The position numbers and the translations under genes are program-made. A stretch of DNA of 50,657 nt from Acuticoccus sp. MNP-M23. Its GTDB lineage: Bacteria; Pseudomonadota; Alphaproteobacteria; Rhizobiales; Amorphaceae. Location: assembly GCF_031195445.1 (NCBI RefSeq), contig NZ_CP133482.1, positions 1 through 50,657 on the forward strand. Reading direction: 5' to 3'. The notes below the pieces were generated by a model. That model had not been told where the DNA came from. It did no database searches and was given only the letters and a program-made list of their open reading frames with translations. Of this stretch, positions 28,692-37,424 are shown one piece after another. The stretch's first letter is position 1. Each line of letters starts with the position of its first letter.

Positions 28692-31025
28692 ATGGACCAC
28701 GATCATCACCACCCGCAGTCAACCGATCCAGAAAACGCCGAAACGGTGAAAGACCCGGTTTGCGGCATGACCGTCGCGGTGGGGCCTGACACGCGCCACG
28801 CTGAGTTCCAGGACAAGACCTTTCATTTCTGCTCCGAGAAGTGCCAGACCAAATTCAAGGACGATCCCTGGTTCTACGCATCGGGTCACGCCGCCGGGCA
28901 CAAGAAGGCGGCCCCCGCGAACGTCCAGTACACCTGCCCGATGCACCCCGAAATCATCCGCGATGCGCCCGGCTCCTGTCCGATCTGCGGCATGGCACTG
29001 GAGCCGATGGTGCCCTCGGCCGAGCCCAGCCAAGAGCTGACCGATTTCACGCGCCGGATGTGGATCTCTGCAGCGGCCGCGGTGCCGCTGATGGTGTTGA
29101 CGATGGGCGAGCTGGTTGGCCTGCCGGCGCGCGATTGGCTGGGGCACCGGACGGCCAGCTATCTGGAGTTCGTGCTGGCAACGCCGATCGTGCTGTGGGC
29201 GGCCCTGCCGTTCTTCAAGCGCGGCTGGGACTCGATCGTGAACCGTTCGCCGAACATGTGGACGCTGGTCAGTCTCGGCGTGGCAGCCGCCTACCTCTAT
29301 TCGATCGTGGCAACCTTCCTGCCGGGCCTTTTCCCCGAGGTTTACCGGATGGGCCATGGGGTCGGCACCTATTTCGAGGCCGCCGTCGTGATCGTGACGC
29401 TGGTGTTTGTCGGCCAGGTGCTCGAACTGCGCGCGCGAGAGCGGACCGGAGACGCAATCCGCGCCCTCCTGGACCTCGCCCCCAAGACCGCACGCAGGAT
29501 CCTGCCGGGCGGCACGGAATACGATGCGCCGCTGGAAAACATCATGGTGGGCGACCGGCTCCGGGTGCGCCCCGGCGACGCGGTCCCGGTGGACGGTGTC
29601 GTGATCGAGGGACGGTCTTCGCTGGATGAAAGCATGCTGACCGGCGAGTCCATGCCTGTCGAAAAGGGGCCGGGCGATGTGGTGACCGGCGCCACCATCA
29701 ACAAGAACGGCAGTCTCGTGATGGAGGCGGGCAAGGTCGGCGCCGATACCGTCCTGGCGCAGATCGTGGACATGGTGTCGAACGCGCGGCGGTCGCGCGC
29801 ACCGATCCAGGGGCTTGCCGACCGGGTGTCGGCGGTGTTCGTGCCGACCGTGGTTGGGGTGGCGATCTTCGCGTTCGCGGTGTGGCTGATCGTCGGGCCC
29901 GAACCTGCGCTGGTCTTCGCGATCGCTGCGGCGGTGTCCGTGCTGATCATCGCCTGCCCCTGCGCGCTGGGCCTTGCCACACCGATCTCGATCACCACGG
30001 CGGCAGGGCGCGGTGCGCAGGCTGGCGTTCTGATCAAGGATGCCGAGGCGCTGGAACGGATGGCCGCTGTCGACACGCTGATCGTGGACAAGACCGGCAC
30101 GCTGACCATGGGGAAACCGAAGCTGACCGATACCGTGGCCCTTGGCGATCGTGCCGCGGCCGAAATCCTGTCGCTGGCCGCTGCGCTCGAGCGCGGCTCG
30201 GAACATCCGCTTGCCGAGGCGATCGTTGAAGGCGCCGAGGCCGCGGGCGCTGCCCGGCAAGACGCTGCGGATTTCGAGGCTGTCACCGGCAAGGGCGTAC
30301 GCGGCCGGATCAACGGGCGTTCCGTCGCACTCGGCAACACCGCGATGATGCAGGATCTGGGGCTAGGCACGACCGAGGCCGAAGCAAGGGCAGACGTCCT
30401 GCGCGGCGAGGGCAAGACGGCAATGTTCGTCGCGGTCGACGGGACGCTCGTCGGCATCGTGGCGGTGGCCGATCCGATCAAGGAGGGGGCAGCGCAGGCG
30501 ATCAGGGAACTTCACGGCCAGGGGCTGCGCGTCATCATGGCAACGGGCGACAACGAGCGCACCGCAAAGGCAGTCGCAGGAGAACTGGGGATCGACGAGG
30601 TGCGCGCCGGGGTCCTTCCGGAGGACAAGAAAACGCTGATCGACCAGTTGCGCGATAGCGGCCACCGGATCGCCATGGCAGGGGACGGCGTGAACGACGC
30701 ACCGGCTCTCGCGGCGGCCGACGTCGGCATTGCAATGGGCACCGGGGCCGATGTTGCCATGGAAAGCGCCGGCATCACGCTTCTGGGCGGCGATCTGATG
30801 GGCATCGTGCGGGCGCGAAAGCTGGCGCGCGCCACGCTGCGCAACATCAGGCAGAACCTGTTCTTCGCCTTCGCCTACAATGCGGTCGGCGTGCCCATCG
30901 CGGCCGGGCTGCTCTATCCCTTCACGGGGCTTTTGCTCTCCCCGATGATTGCCGCGGCCGCGATGAGCCTGTCCTCGGTCTCGGTCATTTCCAACGCGCT
31001 TCGGCTGCGCCGCGTTGATCTGTAG
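28692..31025 (+). CDS. copA: Copper-translocating P1B-type ATPase, copy 2
   Basis: This 777-residue protein is the same length and domain order as the one at 24142: YHS domain, heavy-metal-binding domain ([12 protein letters not shown]), CPC transport motif, DKTGTLT and GDGVNDAP, with the P1B-1 last-helix motifs intact. Differences are scattered substitutions such as [16 protein letters not shown] in place of [16 protein letters not shown]. All catalytic residues are kept, so both copies should be active Cu(I) exporters. Duplicate pumps may raise export capacity or differ in expression. It lies after CopD and shares a downstream chaperone type with copy 1. Confidence 0.94.
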   Translation: MDHDHHHPQSTDPENAETVKDPVCGMTVAVGPDTRHAEFQDKTFHFCSEKCQTKFKDDPWFYASGHAAGHKKAAPANVQYTCPMHPEIIRDAPGSCPICGMALEPMVPSAEPSQELTDFTRRMWISAAAAVPLMVLTMGELVGLPARDWLGHRTASYLEFVLATPIVLWAALPFFKRGWDSIVNRSPNMWTLVSLGVAAAYLYSIVATFLPGLFPEVYRMGHGVGTYFEAAVVIVTLVFVGQVLELRARERTGDAIRALLDLAPKTARRILPGGTEYDAPLENIMVGDRLRVRPGDAVPVDGVVIEGRSSLDESMLTGESMPVEKGPGDVVTGATINKNGSLVMEAGKVGADTVLAQIVDMVSNARRSRAPIQGLADRVSAVFVPTVVGVAIFAFAVWLIVGPEPALVFAIAAAVSVLIIACPCALGLATPISITTAAGRGAQAGVLIKDAEALERMAAVDTLIVDKTGTLTMGKPKLTDTVALGDRAAAEILSLAAALERGSEHPLAEAIVEGAEAAGAARQDAADFEAVTGKGVRGRINGRSVALGNTAMMQDLGLGTTEAEARADVLRGEGKTAMFVAVDGTLVGIVAVADPIKEGAAQAIRELHGQGLRVIMATGDNERTAKAVAGELGIDEVRAGVLPEDKKTLIDQLRDSGHRIAMAGDGVNDAPALAAADVGIAMGTGADVAMESAGITLLGGDLMGIVRARKLARATLRNIRQNLFFAFAYNAVGVPIAAGLLYPFTGLLLSPMIAAAAMSLSSVSVISNALRLRRVDL

Positions 31026-31047
31026 GGAAACCCGCATGGAGAATCCA

Positions 31048-31254
31048 ATGACGACATTCCACATTCCCGGCATGCACTGCGGCGGCTGCCGGGCGACGGT
31101 CAGGAAGACGATCCACGCAATCGATCCCGATGCAAAGATCGCCTTCGACAACGAGGCACGCCAGATCGTCCTCGACAGCCGGGCAGAGACGGCGAAGGTG
31201 CAGGCGGCACTGACCGCGGCCGGCTACCCCGCGACGCCGTTGTCGCCAGTGTGA
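31048..31254 (+). CDS. copZ: Heavy-metal-associated (HMA) domain copper chaperone, copy 2
   Basis: The 68-residue product matches the chaperone at 26498 except for KIAFD in place of KIDFD, and has GMHCGGC intact. In DNA the two genes differ at only a few positions, far less than the ATPase 5' halves. It probably serves the second CopA. Start alternatives are ATG 31036 or 31048, as in copy 1. Confidence 0.87.
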   Translation: MTTFHIPGMHCGGCRATVRKTIHAIDPDAKIAFDNEARQIVLDSRAETAKVQAALTAAGYPATPLSPV

Positions 31255-31269
31255 CCACGCGTGCGGCAA

Positions 31270-31836
31270 TCAGGAGCCGGATTGCCCGCCCGCGGAACCG
31301 GCGCGCTGAAGCGTCCTCTTGCGGCGAGACAGCTCCCGGTAGAGCGCTTCGGGGCTCACATCGATCATGGTCGCAACCTCTCTCCACGTCCTGGTGCCCC
31401 GCTCGCCGCGCAGCGCCAGCCACGCGTCCAGACGATCCGCAACCCGCGGCAGTGCTGCAACCTCGATCCGTCCCCGCAGGTGCTGCACCTCGCGCGACGC
31501 GCTCTCCAGAAGTTCCAACGCCGCGGCCGTATGGTTCTGAAGATATGCGAGCACGTGGTCGCGGTGCAGCGACCGGACCGTGCAAGCGCTCGCCGCGACC
31601 GCATCGCAGTGGTAGCGGTCTGCGAACAGCGATGCCTCCGCAAGCCTGTCTTCAGGCCCGGCGCGCTGCAGCACGATGCACCGCCCCGCCGGCGTATGTC
31701 GTTCCAGATGCACCATTCCGCTGACGACCCAGAAGACGCGCCGAACCGTCTCCTCCTGCCGGAAGATGATCGCGCCAGCCGGGAAAGACCGTTCGGACGA
31801 TTGATGTGCAAGGGCGCTGAACATGATCGCGATCAT
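31270..31836 (-). CDS. Crp/Fnr-family transcriptional regulator
   Basis: The 188-residue protein has a cyclic-nucleotide-binding-like beta-roll (AGAIIFRQEETVRRVFWVVSGMVHLERHTPAGRCIVLQRAGPEDRLAEASLF). A dimer helix and a C-terminal winged helix with recognition segment TWREVATMIDVSPEALYRELSRRKR follow. There is no N-terminal Cys cluster, so oxygen-sensing Fnr chemistry is unlikely. It lies convergent to the second chaperone and divergent from the His-rich secreted protein, and it is the only DNA-binding regulator inside the copper block. Start options are 31836 and 31824, both inside a 16-bp palindrome; 31836 has GGGAT upstream. Confidence 0.85.
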   Translation of the reverse strand: MIAIMFSALAHQSSERSFPAGAIIFRQEETVRRVFWVVSGMVHLERHTPAGRCIVLQRAGPEDRLAEASLFADRYHCDAVAASACTVRSLHRDHVLAYLQNHTAAALELLESASREVQHLRGRIEVAALPRVADRLDAWLALRGERGTRTWREVATMIDVSPEALYRELSRRKRTLQRAGSAGGQSGS

Positions 31837-31837
31837 G
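31822..31837. promoter_or_regulatory. 16-bp perfect palindrome over the regulator start
   Basis: CATGATCGCGATCATG is fully self-complementary and contains ATG codons on both strands, including both candidate starts of the Crp/Fnr gene. Its place between divergent genes suggests an operator, perhaps for autoregulation. Confidence 0.55.
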
Positions 31838-31894
31838 CGCCATCCCGCGGGGCCATGCGACAACAACCTTCGAGAACCGCCTGGAGGGACCCAC

Positions 31895-32467
31895 ATGCGC
31901 ATGCAAATTTTCGCAGCCATTCTGACGATTGCCCCACTTGCAGCAGCCGCGCAGCATGTTGGCGCCACCCCGCATCAGCATTCAGCGCACATGAACCCCG
32001 ACTTCGTGCCGCCGGCGGCGTCTGCCCCGACGGAACCCGGCCAGGGTGCGTTCGCAGCCCTCTCGGAAATCGTCGCCTTGCTTGAGGCTGACCCCCGGAC
32101 CGACTGGGGCACTGTCGACATCACGGCGCTCCGCGATCACCTCATCGACATGGATCGCCTCGTGACCGACACGGTGGTGCGGGACGAGAAGCTGTCGGAT
32201 GGGCTGCGGTCCGTCGTGACGGGCGACGAGGCGACGCGCGCGACGCTGCGGCGCATGATTCCGGCGCACGCAGCCCAGCTTGCAGCCGACCCGCGTTGGA
32301 CGGTGCGCGCTGAAGCGCAGGGGGATGATATCGCCCTCATCGTGACCGCGGCTGATGCGGCGACGATCGCGCAAATCCAGGCGCTCGGATTTTACGGGCT
32401 GATGGCGTCCCAGGATCACCACCGCACGCACCATTTCGCAATCGCAACCGGCCAAAAGGTTCACTAA
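31895..32467 (+). CDS. His-rich secreted hypothetical protein
   Basis: The 190-residue product has a signal peptide (QIFAAILTIAPLAAAA), then HVGATPHQHSAHMNPD, a His-rich tail likely to bind metal. A helical domain follows (GAFAALSEIVALLEADP, ITALRDHLIDMDRLVTD, EATRATLRRMIPAHAAQ). The end is also His-rich (SQDHHRTHHFAI). It is probably periplasmic and metal-related. TGGAGGGAC precedes the ATG at 31895. Its divergent position from the Crp/Fnr gene suggests that regulator controls it. No named domain is recognised, though similar proteins occur in alphaproteobacterial copper islands. Confidence 0.75.
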   Translation: MRMQIFAAILTIAPLAAAAQHVGATPHQHSAHMNPDFVPPAASAPTEPGQGAFAALSEIVALLEADPRTDWGTVDITALRDHLIDMDRLVTDTVVRDEKLSDGLRSVVTGDEATRATLRRMIPAHAAQLAADPRWTVRAEAQGDDIALIVTAADAATIAQIQALGFYGLMASQDHHRTHHFAIATGQKVH

Positions 32468-32512
32468 GCCGCTATCCGACAGGTTCCATAATCTTCCCGT
32501 TACGCGACCGGC

Positions 32513-32743
32513 GTTTGTAACAGCCATTTAGTAATGTCCCACCTCAGCAAATTAGAGATGTCCCACCGGCGATCCTCCCTTCGTGGATTCGGGGCCGAGG
32601 TGGCGGATGACGGTGCTGAAGATGAGAAAGCAAGATCTGCCATGAATGTAATGCGGCGCCACGCATCGCTGCTCCAGAACAAAGTCTTGGCCCATTGATC
32701 CACGGCAACACAGATGGCTTCATAATGGCGGTGATCGGGTTGC
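32513..32743. mobile_element. Possible insertion-sequence end remnant
   Basis: From 32513 the sequence reads tgtaacagccatttagtaat, then ATGTCCCACC twice, at 32534-32543 and 32558-32567. Short direct repeats of this kind are typical of termini of IS21-like elements. The following bases to 32743 encode no intact transposase; the minus frame 32500-32763 is not recognisable as a family. The insertion may have cut off the natural downstream part of the TRAP operon. Confidence 0.4.
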
Positions 32744-32866
32744 TCAGCCGATAGGCAGAGCATACTCGAACATCAGGAAGATCAGCGCCACGGCAAGCAC
32801 GACGCCGCCAATCCAGGGCGCCAGGCCGTAGCGGTCGAGATCTTCGCGGCTATCGCGTCCAATCAT
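32744..32866 (-). CDS. Small single-helix membrane peptide at the end of the TRAP operon (40 residues)
   Basis: ATG 32866 has AGGAG six bases upstream, overlapping the end of the DctQM gene region by close spacing. The product is MIGRDSREDLDRYG, then a hydrophobic helix (WIGGVVLAVALIFLMFEYAL) and a stop at 32744. The charged head and clean helix, the strong ribosome binding site and co-orientation with DctQM 13 bp away make it a credible gene, too short for most gene callers. Its role could be to stabilise the TRAP permease, but this is inferred. Sequence directly after its stop is IS-like. Confidence 0.65.
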   Translation of the reverse strand: MIGRDSREDLDRYGLAPWIGGVVLAVALIFLMFEYALPIG

Positions 32867-32879
32867 GAGTATCTCCTGG

Positions 32880-34967
32880 TCATGACAAAAGCTCGGGGAG
32901 CCACAGGGCGATCTGCGGAATGAAGAGCACCAGAACGAGACCGACGATCTGGAGCGCGATGAAGGGCAGCACCGCCAGGTAAATCTCCTGCAGTGTGACG
33001 TCCTTCGGGGCGACCGATTTCAGCCAGAAACACGCTGGACCAAAGGGCGGTGAAAGAAAATAGATCTGGATGTTCATCACGAACAGGATCCCGAACCATA
33101 TCTTCGCCTGATCGACCGTGAGGCCCAGTTCGGGTGCAAGCCCTTCCACCACGGGCGCAAACACCGGAACCGTGATGAATACGATCGCGATCCACTCCAT
33201 GAAGGTACCAAGGACCACCAGGATCGCCATCATGGCGAGGATGACGCCGATGGGCGGCAGGCCAAGGTCGAGGAAGAGCGATTCCATGAACCTTGCACCG
33301 CCCACAAGGTTGAAGATGCCAACGAAAGAGACCGCGCCGAGGATCAGCCAGATGATCGTGCCGACCGTGGTCATGGTACCGGCGAGCGCTGCGGTGATGA
33401 CCTTCCACTTGAATTCGTTGCGAACCGCGGCGACGAACAGCGCACCCGCAACGCCCACGCCCGCCGCCTCGGTGACGGACGTGACGCCGCCGTAGATCGA
33501 GCCCATGACGGCAGCGATCAGGAGGATGCAAAGGAACACCGCGGAAAGACGGGCGGGCGAGAGCTTGCGCGATTCGCCAGTCATTGCAGCGACTTCCGCG
33601 GCAGTCGGTGCGAGCTTCGGATTGATGTTGACCCGAACCAGGACGTACGAGGCGTAGAAGACTGCGAGCATAAGGCCCGGCATCGCGCCAGCCATGAAGA
33701 GATCGCCGATGCCCACTTCTGCCGACAGGCCGTAGACGATCATGATGATCGACGGTGGTATCAGGGTCGCGAGTGCCCCGGCCGCGCATATGAGGCCGAT
33801 GGTGAGCTTGCGGTCGTAACCGAGGCGGAACATCTGCGGCAGCGCGACGAGGCCGAGCATCACGATCTCTCCGCCCATCACGCCCGACATTGCAGCCAGG
33901 ATCACGGCGACCACCGTCGTCTGCACCGCGACGCCGCCGCGGAAGTTTCCGGCAAATATGCTCATCGCATCGAAGAGGTCTTCGGCAATGCCCGCCCGCT
34001 CGAGGATCGAGGCCATCAGCACGAAGAACGGGACCGCCACGAGCGGATATTTCTCGAGAAGCTTCACAGCGTTCTGCGCGACAAGATATAGCCCGTTCGG
34101 GCCGAAAAACAGCAGCGCCATGATGACCGACACGATCAACGTCACGATGCCGAGCGGCATCCCGGTCACCATCAGGGCGATGAGCAGCACCACCATGACG
34201 ACGGAGACCGTGCCGAGCCCGTATTCGCGCATCGAGATCACCTGACGGGGATCAAGCGCCTCGCCGACCGATGTGAACACCCCCTGCAGCCCCGTCACCA
34301 TGGGGCCGAAACCTTCGGTCTCGCCAAGGAATGTCGCGAGCGCCTGGGTGCCGAAGTAGACGACCATGAAGAGCGCAAGGAGCTGAACGGCGAACTTGGC
34401 GGCACGGCTCGCAACGTGGCGGTGAAGGTTTACCGTGAGCTGCGCGAGATAAAGGAACGCGCCGAGCGCCAGCAGCATCTTCATCATCAACGGCAGCGGC
34501 GAGTTGAAGGGCGAACCCATTCGCTCGACCTTCAGGAGGGCGTTGTAGCCGCGCAGCGCCGCGTCCGAGAGAAGAAGATAAAGCGCGATGATCCCGACTA
34601 TCATAGCGAAGAGGTCGAGCCAGTAGCGCGCCTTCGGCGACACCGCCGAATGCAGCACCGTGATCGCGATGTGGCGGCCCTTCAACGTGATGATGCCGGA
34701 CGACAACATCCAGGCGGCGCCGACGAGCACAAGCACGACCTCGAAAGCCCACAGCGTGGGCGCGTTCATCACATAGCGGGCAAAGATCTCCCAAAGCGTG
34801 ATGCCGACGGCAAAAAGGTAGAAGACCGATACGGCTATCCCGGTAAAATGGCTGACATGGTCTATCGGCGTGTAGTTCCGAACGGCGAGGTCCTGGCCCT
34901 CATCGGGTGCTCCCCCCGCAACGTCGAGCGGCGCGTCATCGAACTTGTTGTTGGTTTGGGTGGTCAT
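32880..34967 (-). CDS. Fused TRAP transporter permease (DctQ-DctM)
   Basis: The 695-residue protein joins a small TRAP subunit to a large one. Residues about 35-215 form the DctQ-like part with four helices (FEVVLVLVGAAWMLSSGIITLKGRHI). From about 250 on is the DctM part, with IVTLIVSVIMALLFFGPNG, LVAVPFFVLMASILERAGI and LIPPSIIMIVYG, the loop motif common in TRAP permeases. It sits in the inner membrane and, with DctP, imports an acid such as a keto-acid or carboxylate using the sodium gradient. Fused QM forms are a known variant. It lies 154 bp after DctP in the same direction. Confidence 0.92.
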   Translation of the reverse strand: MTTQTNNKFDDAPLDVAGGAPDEGQDLAVRNYTPIDHVSHFTGIAVSVFYLFAVGITLWEIFARYVMNAPTLWAFEVVLVLVGAAWMLSSGIITLKGRHIAITVLHSAVSPKARYWLDLFAMIVGIIALYLLLSDAALRGYNALLKVERMGSPFNSPLPLMMKMLLALGAFLYLAQLTVNLHRHVASRAAKFAVQLLALFMVVYFGTQALATFLGETEGFGPMVTGLQGVFTSVGEALDPRQVISMREYGLGTVSVVMVVLLIALMVTGMPLGIVTLIVSVIMALLFFGPNGLYLVAQNAVKLLEKYPLVAVPFFVLMASILERAGIAEDLFDAMSIFAGNFRGGVAVQTTVVAVILAAMSGVMGGEIVMLGLVALPQMFRLGYDRKLTIGLICAAGALATLIPPSIIMIVYGLSAEVGIGDLFMAGAMPGLMLAVFYASYVLVRVNINPKLAPTAAEVAAMTGESRKLSPARLSAVFLCILLIAAVMGSIYGGVTSVTEAAGVGVAGALFVAAVRNEFKWKVITAALAGTMTTVGTIIWLILGAVSFVGIFNLVGGARFMESLFLDLGLPPIGVILAMMAILVVLGTFMEWIAIVFITVPVFAPVVEGLAPELGLTVDQAKIWFGILFVMNIQIYFLSPPFGPACFWLKSVAPKDVTLQEIYLAVLPFIALQIVGLVLVLFIPQIALWLPELLS

Positions 34968-35121
34968 CGGTCAGCCCTTCGCCGGCCCGCGATCACGCGC
35001 GCAGCCTGTGAGGTCGTTCGCGTTGCTTGAGGCAATGCGGCTCTGAACAGAGCGCCCCGCGCAACCATGCGCCGTGCGCTCGAGATGGTAGCCCGCGGCG
35101 TCGCCACGGGCCTTCGCACGC

Positions 35122-36186
35122 CTAGTTGAGGCTGGCGTCGAAGTCCTGGCTCAGCATTCCAGCCTTCTTCATGTAGGCGATGTGCGCGTTGTAGGCTTCT
35201 TCGGCCAGCGGCGAGCCCTTGGCGAAGGCCTTCCAGCTGTCGACGGCAATTTCGCGCAGCTTGTCGCGCTCGTCCTGGCTCCAGTCGATGATCGTAAGGT
35301 CGGAGTCCGCGCGGTCACGCGCAACGAGCGTGATGTCCTGCTGGCGCACCTCGCGGGTCACGTCCATGAGAGCCGCCTCCCACCAAACCTCGATGATCGT
35401 CTGCTGCGCTTGTGTGAGCGAGTCCCAGGTATTCTGATTGAAGGTGAGCTGCAGGAACGGCATGGAGTGAATGCCGGGATAGAGCGGATATTTCGCGATC
35501 TTGTGCATACCATTGGCGTCGTTGTTCACGTACGCGGAGTTGTCGGCGGCATCGATCACGCCCCGCTCGAGCGCACCGTAGGTTTCCGATGACGGCAGCG
35601 CCACCGGCGAGGCCCCGGCGCGGCGGAAGACGTCCGCCGCCATGCCTTCCGGCGCACGGATCTTGAGACCTTCGAGGTCGGACACACCTTCAATCGGGAC
35701 GGTTGAGACGAATGCTTCACGGTTGTAGGTGCCGCACGCGACCACGTGGACGCCGGGGAAGTGCTCGTCGTAGAGCTTCTGTAGGATTTCCTTGCCACCT
35801 TCGCGCTGGCAGAAATTCCAGAGCTGCTCGGGGCGGTCGTAGCCGGCGATGAGGTCACCCATCAGCGCAAAGCCTGGGTCGATGCCGGCGAAGTAGGCGA
35901 CGGCGGTGTAGTCGCCGTCCAAAATGCCGTTCTGCACCGCGTCGGGCGTGTCCCGGCGGCCGACCACCGACTCGATGGGCAGAAGCTCGATCTCGACCTC
36001 GCCATCGGTCATTGCCGCGAGTTTCGGCAGCCATTCGTCCTGAAGATAGCGCAGCGAGAAATGGCTGGCGTTAGAACTTGTCTGCACTTTCAGCACGCGC
36101 GCCTCGGCATCGGGCGCGGAGAACGCGCTCGCGGAGAAGAGCGCGGCCGCAGAACCAGCTACGAGCGCCATTGTTCTGAACTTCAT
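35122..36186 (-). CDS. TRAP transporter periplasmic substrate-binding protein (DctP family)
   Basis: The 354-residue protein has a signal peptide (RTMALVAGSAAALFSASAFSA). The DctP-family body follows, including GVSDLEGLKIRAPEGMAADVFRRAGASPVALPSSETYGALERGVIDAADNS, where the conserved Arg that binds the carboxylate sits in KIRAPEG. The end (NAHIAYMKKAGML) is usual for this family. The substrate is likely an organic acid. ATG 36186 is preferred for GGAGG at good spacing, over the longer frame to 36222. A palindrome lies just upstream, and no regulator gene is beside it. Confidence 0.92.
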   Translation of the reverse strand: MKFRTMALVAGSAAALFSASAFSAPDAEARVLKVQTSSNASHFSLRYLQDEWLPKLAAMTDGEVEIELLPIESVVGRRDTPDAVQNGILDGDYTAVAYFAGIDPGFALMGDLIAGYDRPEQLWNFCQREGGKEILQKLYDEHFPGVHVVACGTYNREAFVSTVPIEGVSDLEGLKIRAPEGMAADVFRRAGASPVALPSSETYGALERGVIDAADNSAYVNNDANGMHKIAKYPLYPGIHSMPFLQLTFNQNTWDSLTQAQQTIIEVWWEAALMDVTREVRQQDITLVARDRADSDLTIIDWSQDERDKLREIAVDSWKAFAKGSPLAEEAYNAHIAYMKKAGMLSQDFDASLN

Positions 36187-36214
36187 TTGGAGGTCCTCCC
36201 TTCTGTTATAATAA

Positions 36215-36237
36215 AAATGCATTGCAGCTATGCATTT
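36215..36237. promoter_or_regulatory. Inverted repeat upstream of dctP, candidate operator
   Basis: AAATGCAT, a 7-base spacer and ATGCATTT form perfect 8-bp arms 29 bp before the DctP start on the minus strand. The position suits an operator for a GntR- or LacI-type regulator, but none is encoded here. Confidence 0.5.
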
Positions 36238-36438
36238 CGTCTTGCCAAATTGTTAGCCTCCGTTTTTACAAGCTGCAACTCCTCAGCCGGCGCATTTCAC
36301 GGCCGTTCATGGATGGATGTGTTGTTGTGTGGTGGTTCTGGACCGGAGCGGTGGCGGTCTGGGTTTGCGTTCTGACGGCCTGCAACTGGACATCACGACT
36401 TTCATCGACCGTATTTCTGATGCTGCAAGGATCACCTG

Positions 36439-36618
36439 ATGGAACACTTGCTGTTCAGGATGGCGTACTGGCTTCGCCGGCTGCCTTCGCGGCAATTCGT
36501 GATTATCGCGCTGGTTATCGTGGTTATAGCCGCAGTACTTTACGGTTTTGAAAGTGCGGGCTTGTGGCCGGACTGGCTCACCGCTGACAGGATTGGCCGC
36601 CGTGGTTCGGCTGTGTAG
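36439..36618 (+). CDS. Small single-helix membrane protein, 59 residues
   Basis: The ATG at 36439 follows AAGGA at eight-base spacing. The product begins MEHLLFRMAYWLRRLPSRQF and continues with a hydrophobic helix (VIIALVIVVIAAVLYGFE) and a polar tail ending RRGSAV, giving inside-positive topology. The mix of aromatic, basic and branched residues is typical of a real small membrane protein rather than a random frame. It is not part of an operon on its strand. The function is unknown. Confidence 0.6.
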   Translation: MEHLLFRMAYWLRRLPSRQFVIIALVIVVIAAVLYGFESAGLWPDWLTADRIGRRGSAV

Positions 36619-36691
36619 ATCGAGCCGATCAATTGATCTGCAAAGCGGGCAAGACAGACGAATGCTTGCGCAGGGCATCAGGCCACGAAAA

Positions 36692-36718
36692 AGCCCGCCT
36701 CTGAAAGCGAGGCGGGCT
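36692..36718 (-). terminator. Intrinsic terminator on the minus strand
   Basis: AGCCCGCCTC and GAGGCGGGCT pair perfectly (10 bp) around a 7-base loop. On the minus strand the stem is followed by TTTTTC, the classic U-tract, so it ends transcription of the secreted protein gene whose stop lies 85 bp upstream. On the plus strand it follows the small membrane gene but lacks a T-run. Confidence 0.88.
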
Positions 36719-36802
36719 GACTTCGATAATAAAATCTCTTCAAAAACATATCGTTACAAAAAGGGTCCCCGCGAAAATTCCTCCTTTGGAACCGGGTCGG
36801 TG

Positions 36803-37173
36803 TCAGTCGCAAACACGCTCGACGCGGATGACGTAGGCTTGGCGGCGGGGGCTCCAGCGCTCGGAGCGGACGTCGCGGCAGTAGACCCGCTGAGGAGCAG
36901 CGTTGGCGGCAAGGGCCGCGCCGAGGGCGAAGGCCCCGAAACCGATGGCGGCGGCTGCGCCCTTGTTGAAGTGGCGGCCCCGGTGACCGCGATGTGGGCG
37001 GCGGTGGCGATTGCCGCGGCGGCCGACCTTGTCGATGGCACTGGCGCCGGTCTCGATCTCGGCGCTCTTCAGGGCGCTGAATGGAGTCGCTTGAGCGGCG
37101 GTCGGCGCTGCGATGGCTGTTGTAGAAATCGCAATTGCAGTGGAAGCAGCGACAATGGTTTTTTAAAATTCAT
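36803..37173 (-). pseudogene. Secreted Arg/His-rich protein gene with a one-base slip at an A-run next to the start
   Basis: A long minus frame encodes TIVAASTAIAISTTAIAAP (a signal peptide), a basic stretch (VGRRGNRHRRPHRGHRGRHF), a hydrophobic segment (AAAIGFGAFALGAALAA), then VYCRDVRSERWSPRRQAYVI and VERVCD with a stop at 36803. Upstream in this frame is an immediate TAA, so it has no start. The only ATG (37173, reading MNFK) is one base out of frame: TTTT is followed by six A where seven are needed. So the gene is either decayed, phase-variable, corrected by slippage, or a sequencing error. A strong terminator lies downstream, which supports a once-expressed gene. The family is that of small secreted rhizobial hypothetical proteins. 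Confidence 0.7.
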
Positions 37174-37424
37174 GGTCGTATCAATCCAGGTGCTTGCAAT
37201 ATTTGTTTCAGGTTCCGGCCCGTTGCCGATGCATTGAAGATTATGACGGGTTCGTTATCTGCACGTGACCCGTGTCACAGACCGCGCCTTTGAAGAAATT
37301 CGTCCGGATTGGCCGGTTGCGCTCTGCGCTGCGGCTTTCGCCGGACGGGAGGGTCGCGATGGGGTGGCCGATGCCGTTGCTCCCCTTCACGGGGTTTTGG
37401 AGCGGATACGATTGGCGGTTTCTG

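Larger units (their letters stand above)
28628..31254 (+). repeat. Copy 2 of the 2.6-kb duplicated unit (CopA plus chaperone)
   Basis: This segment matches 24078-26704 in order and content. The left boundary falls within the end of the CopD open frame; the right boundary is the gtgtgac after the chaperone stop. Nucleotide differences are mostly third-codon-position near the left end and rare near the right end. Confidence 0.88.
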
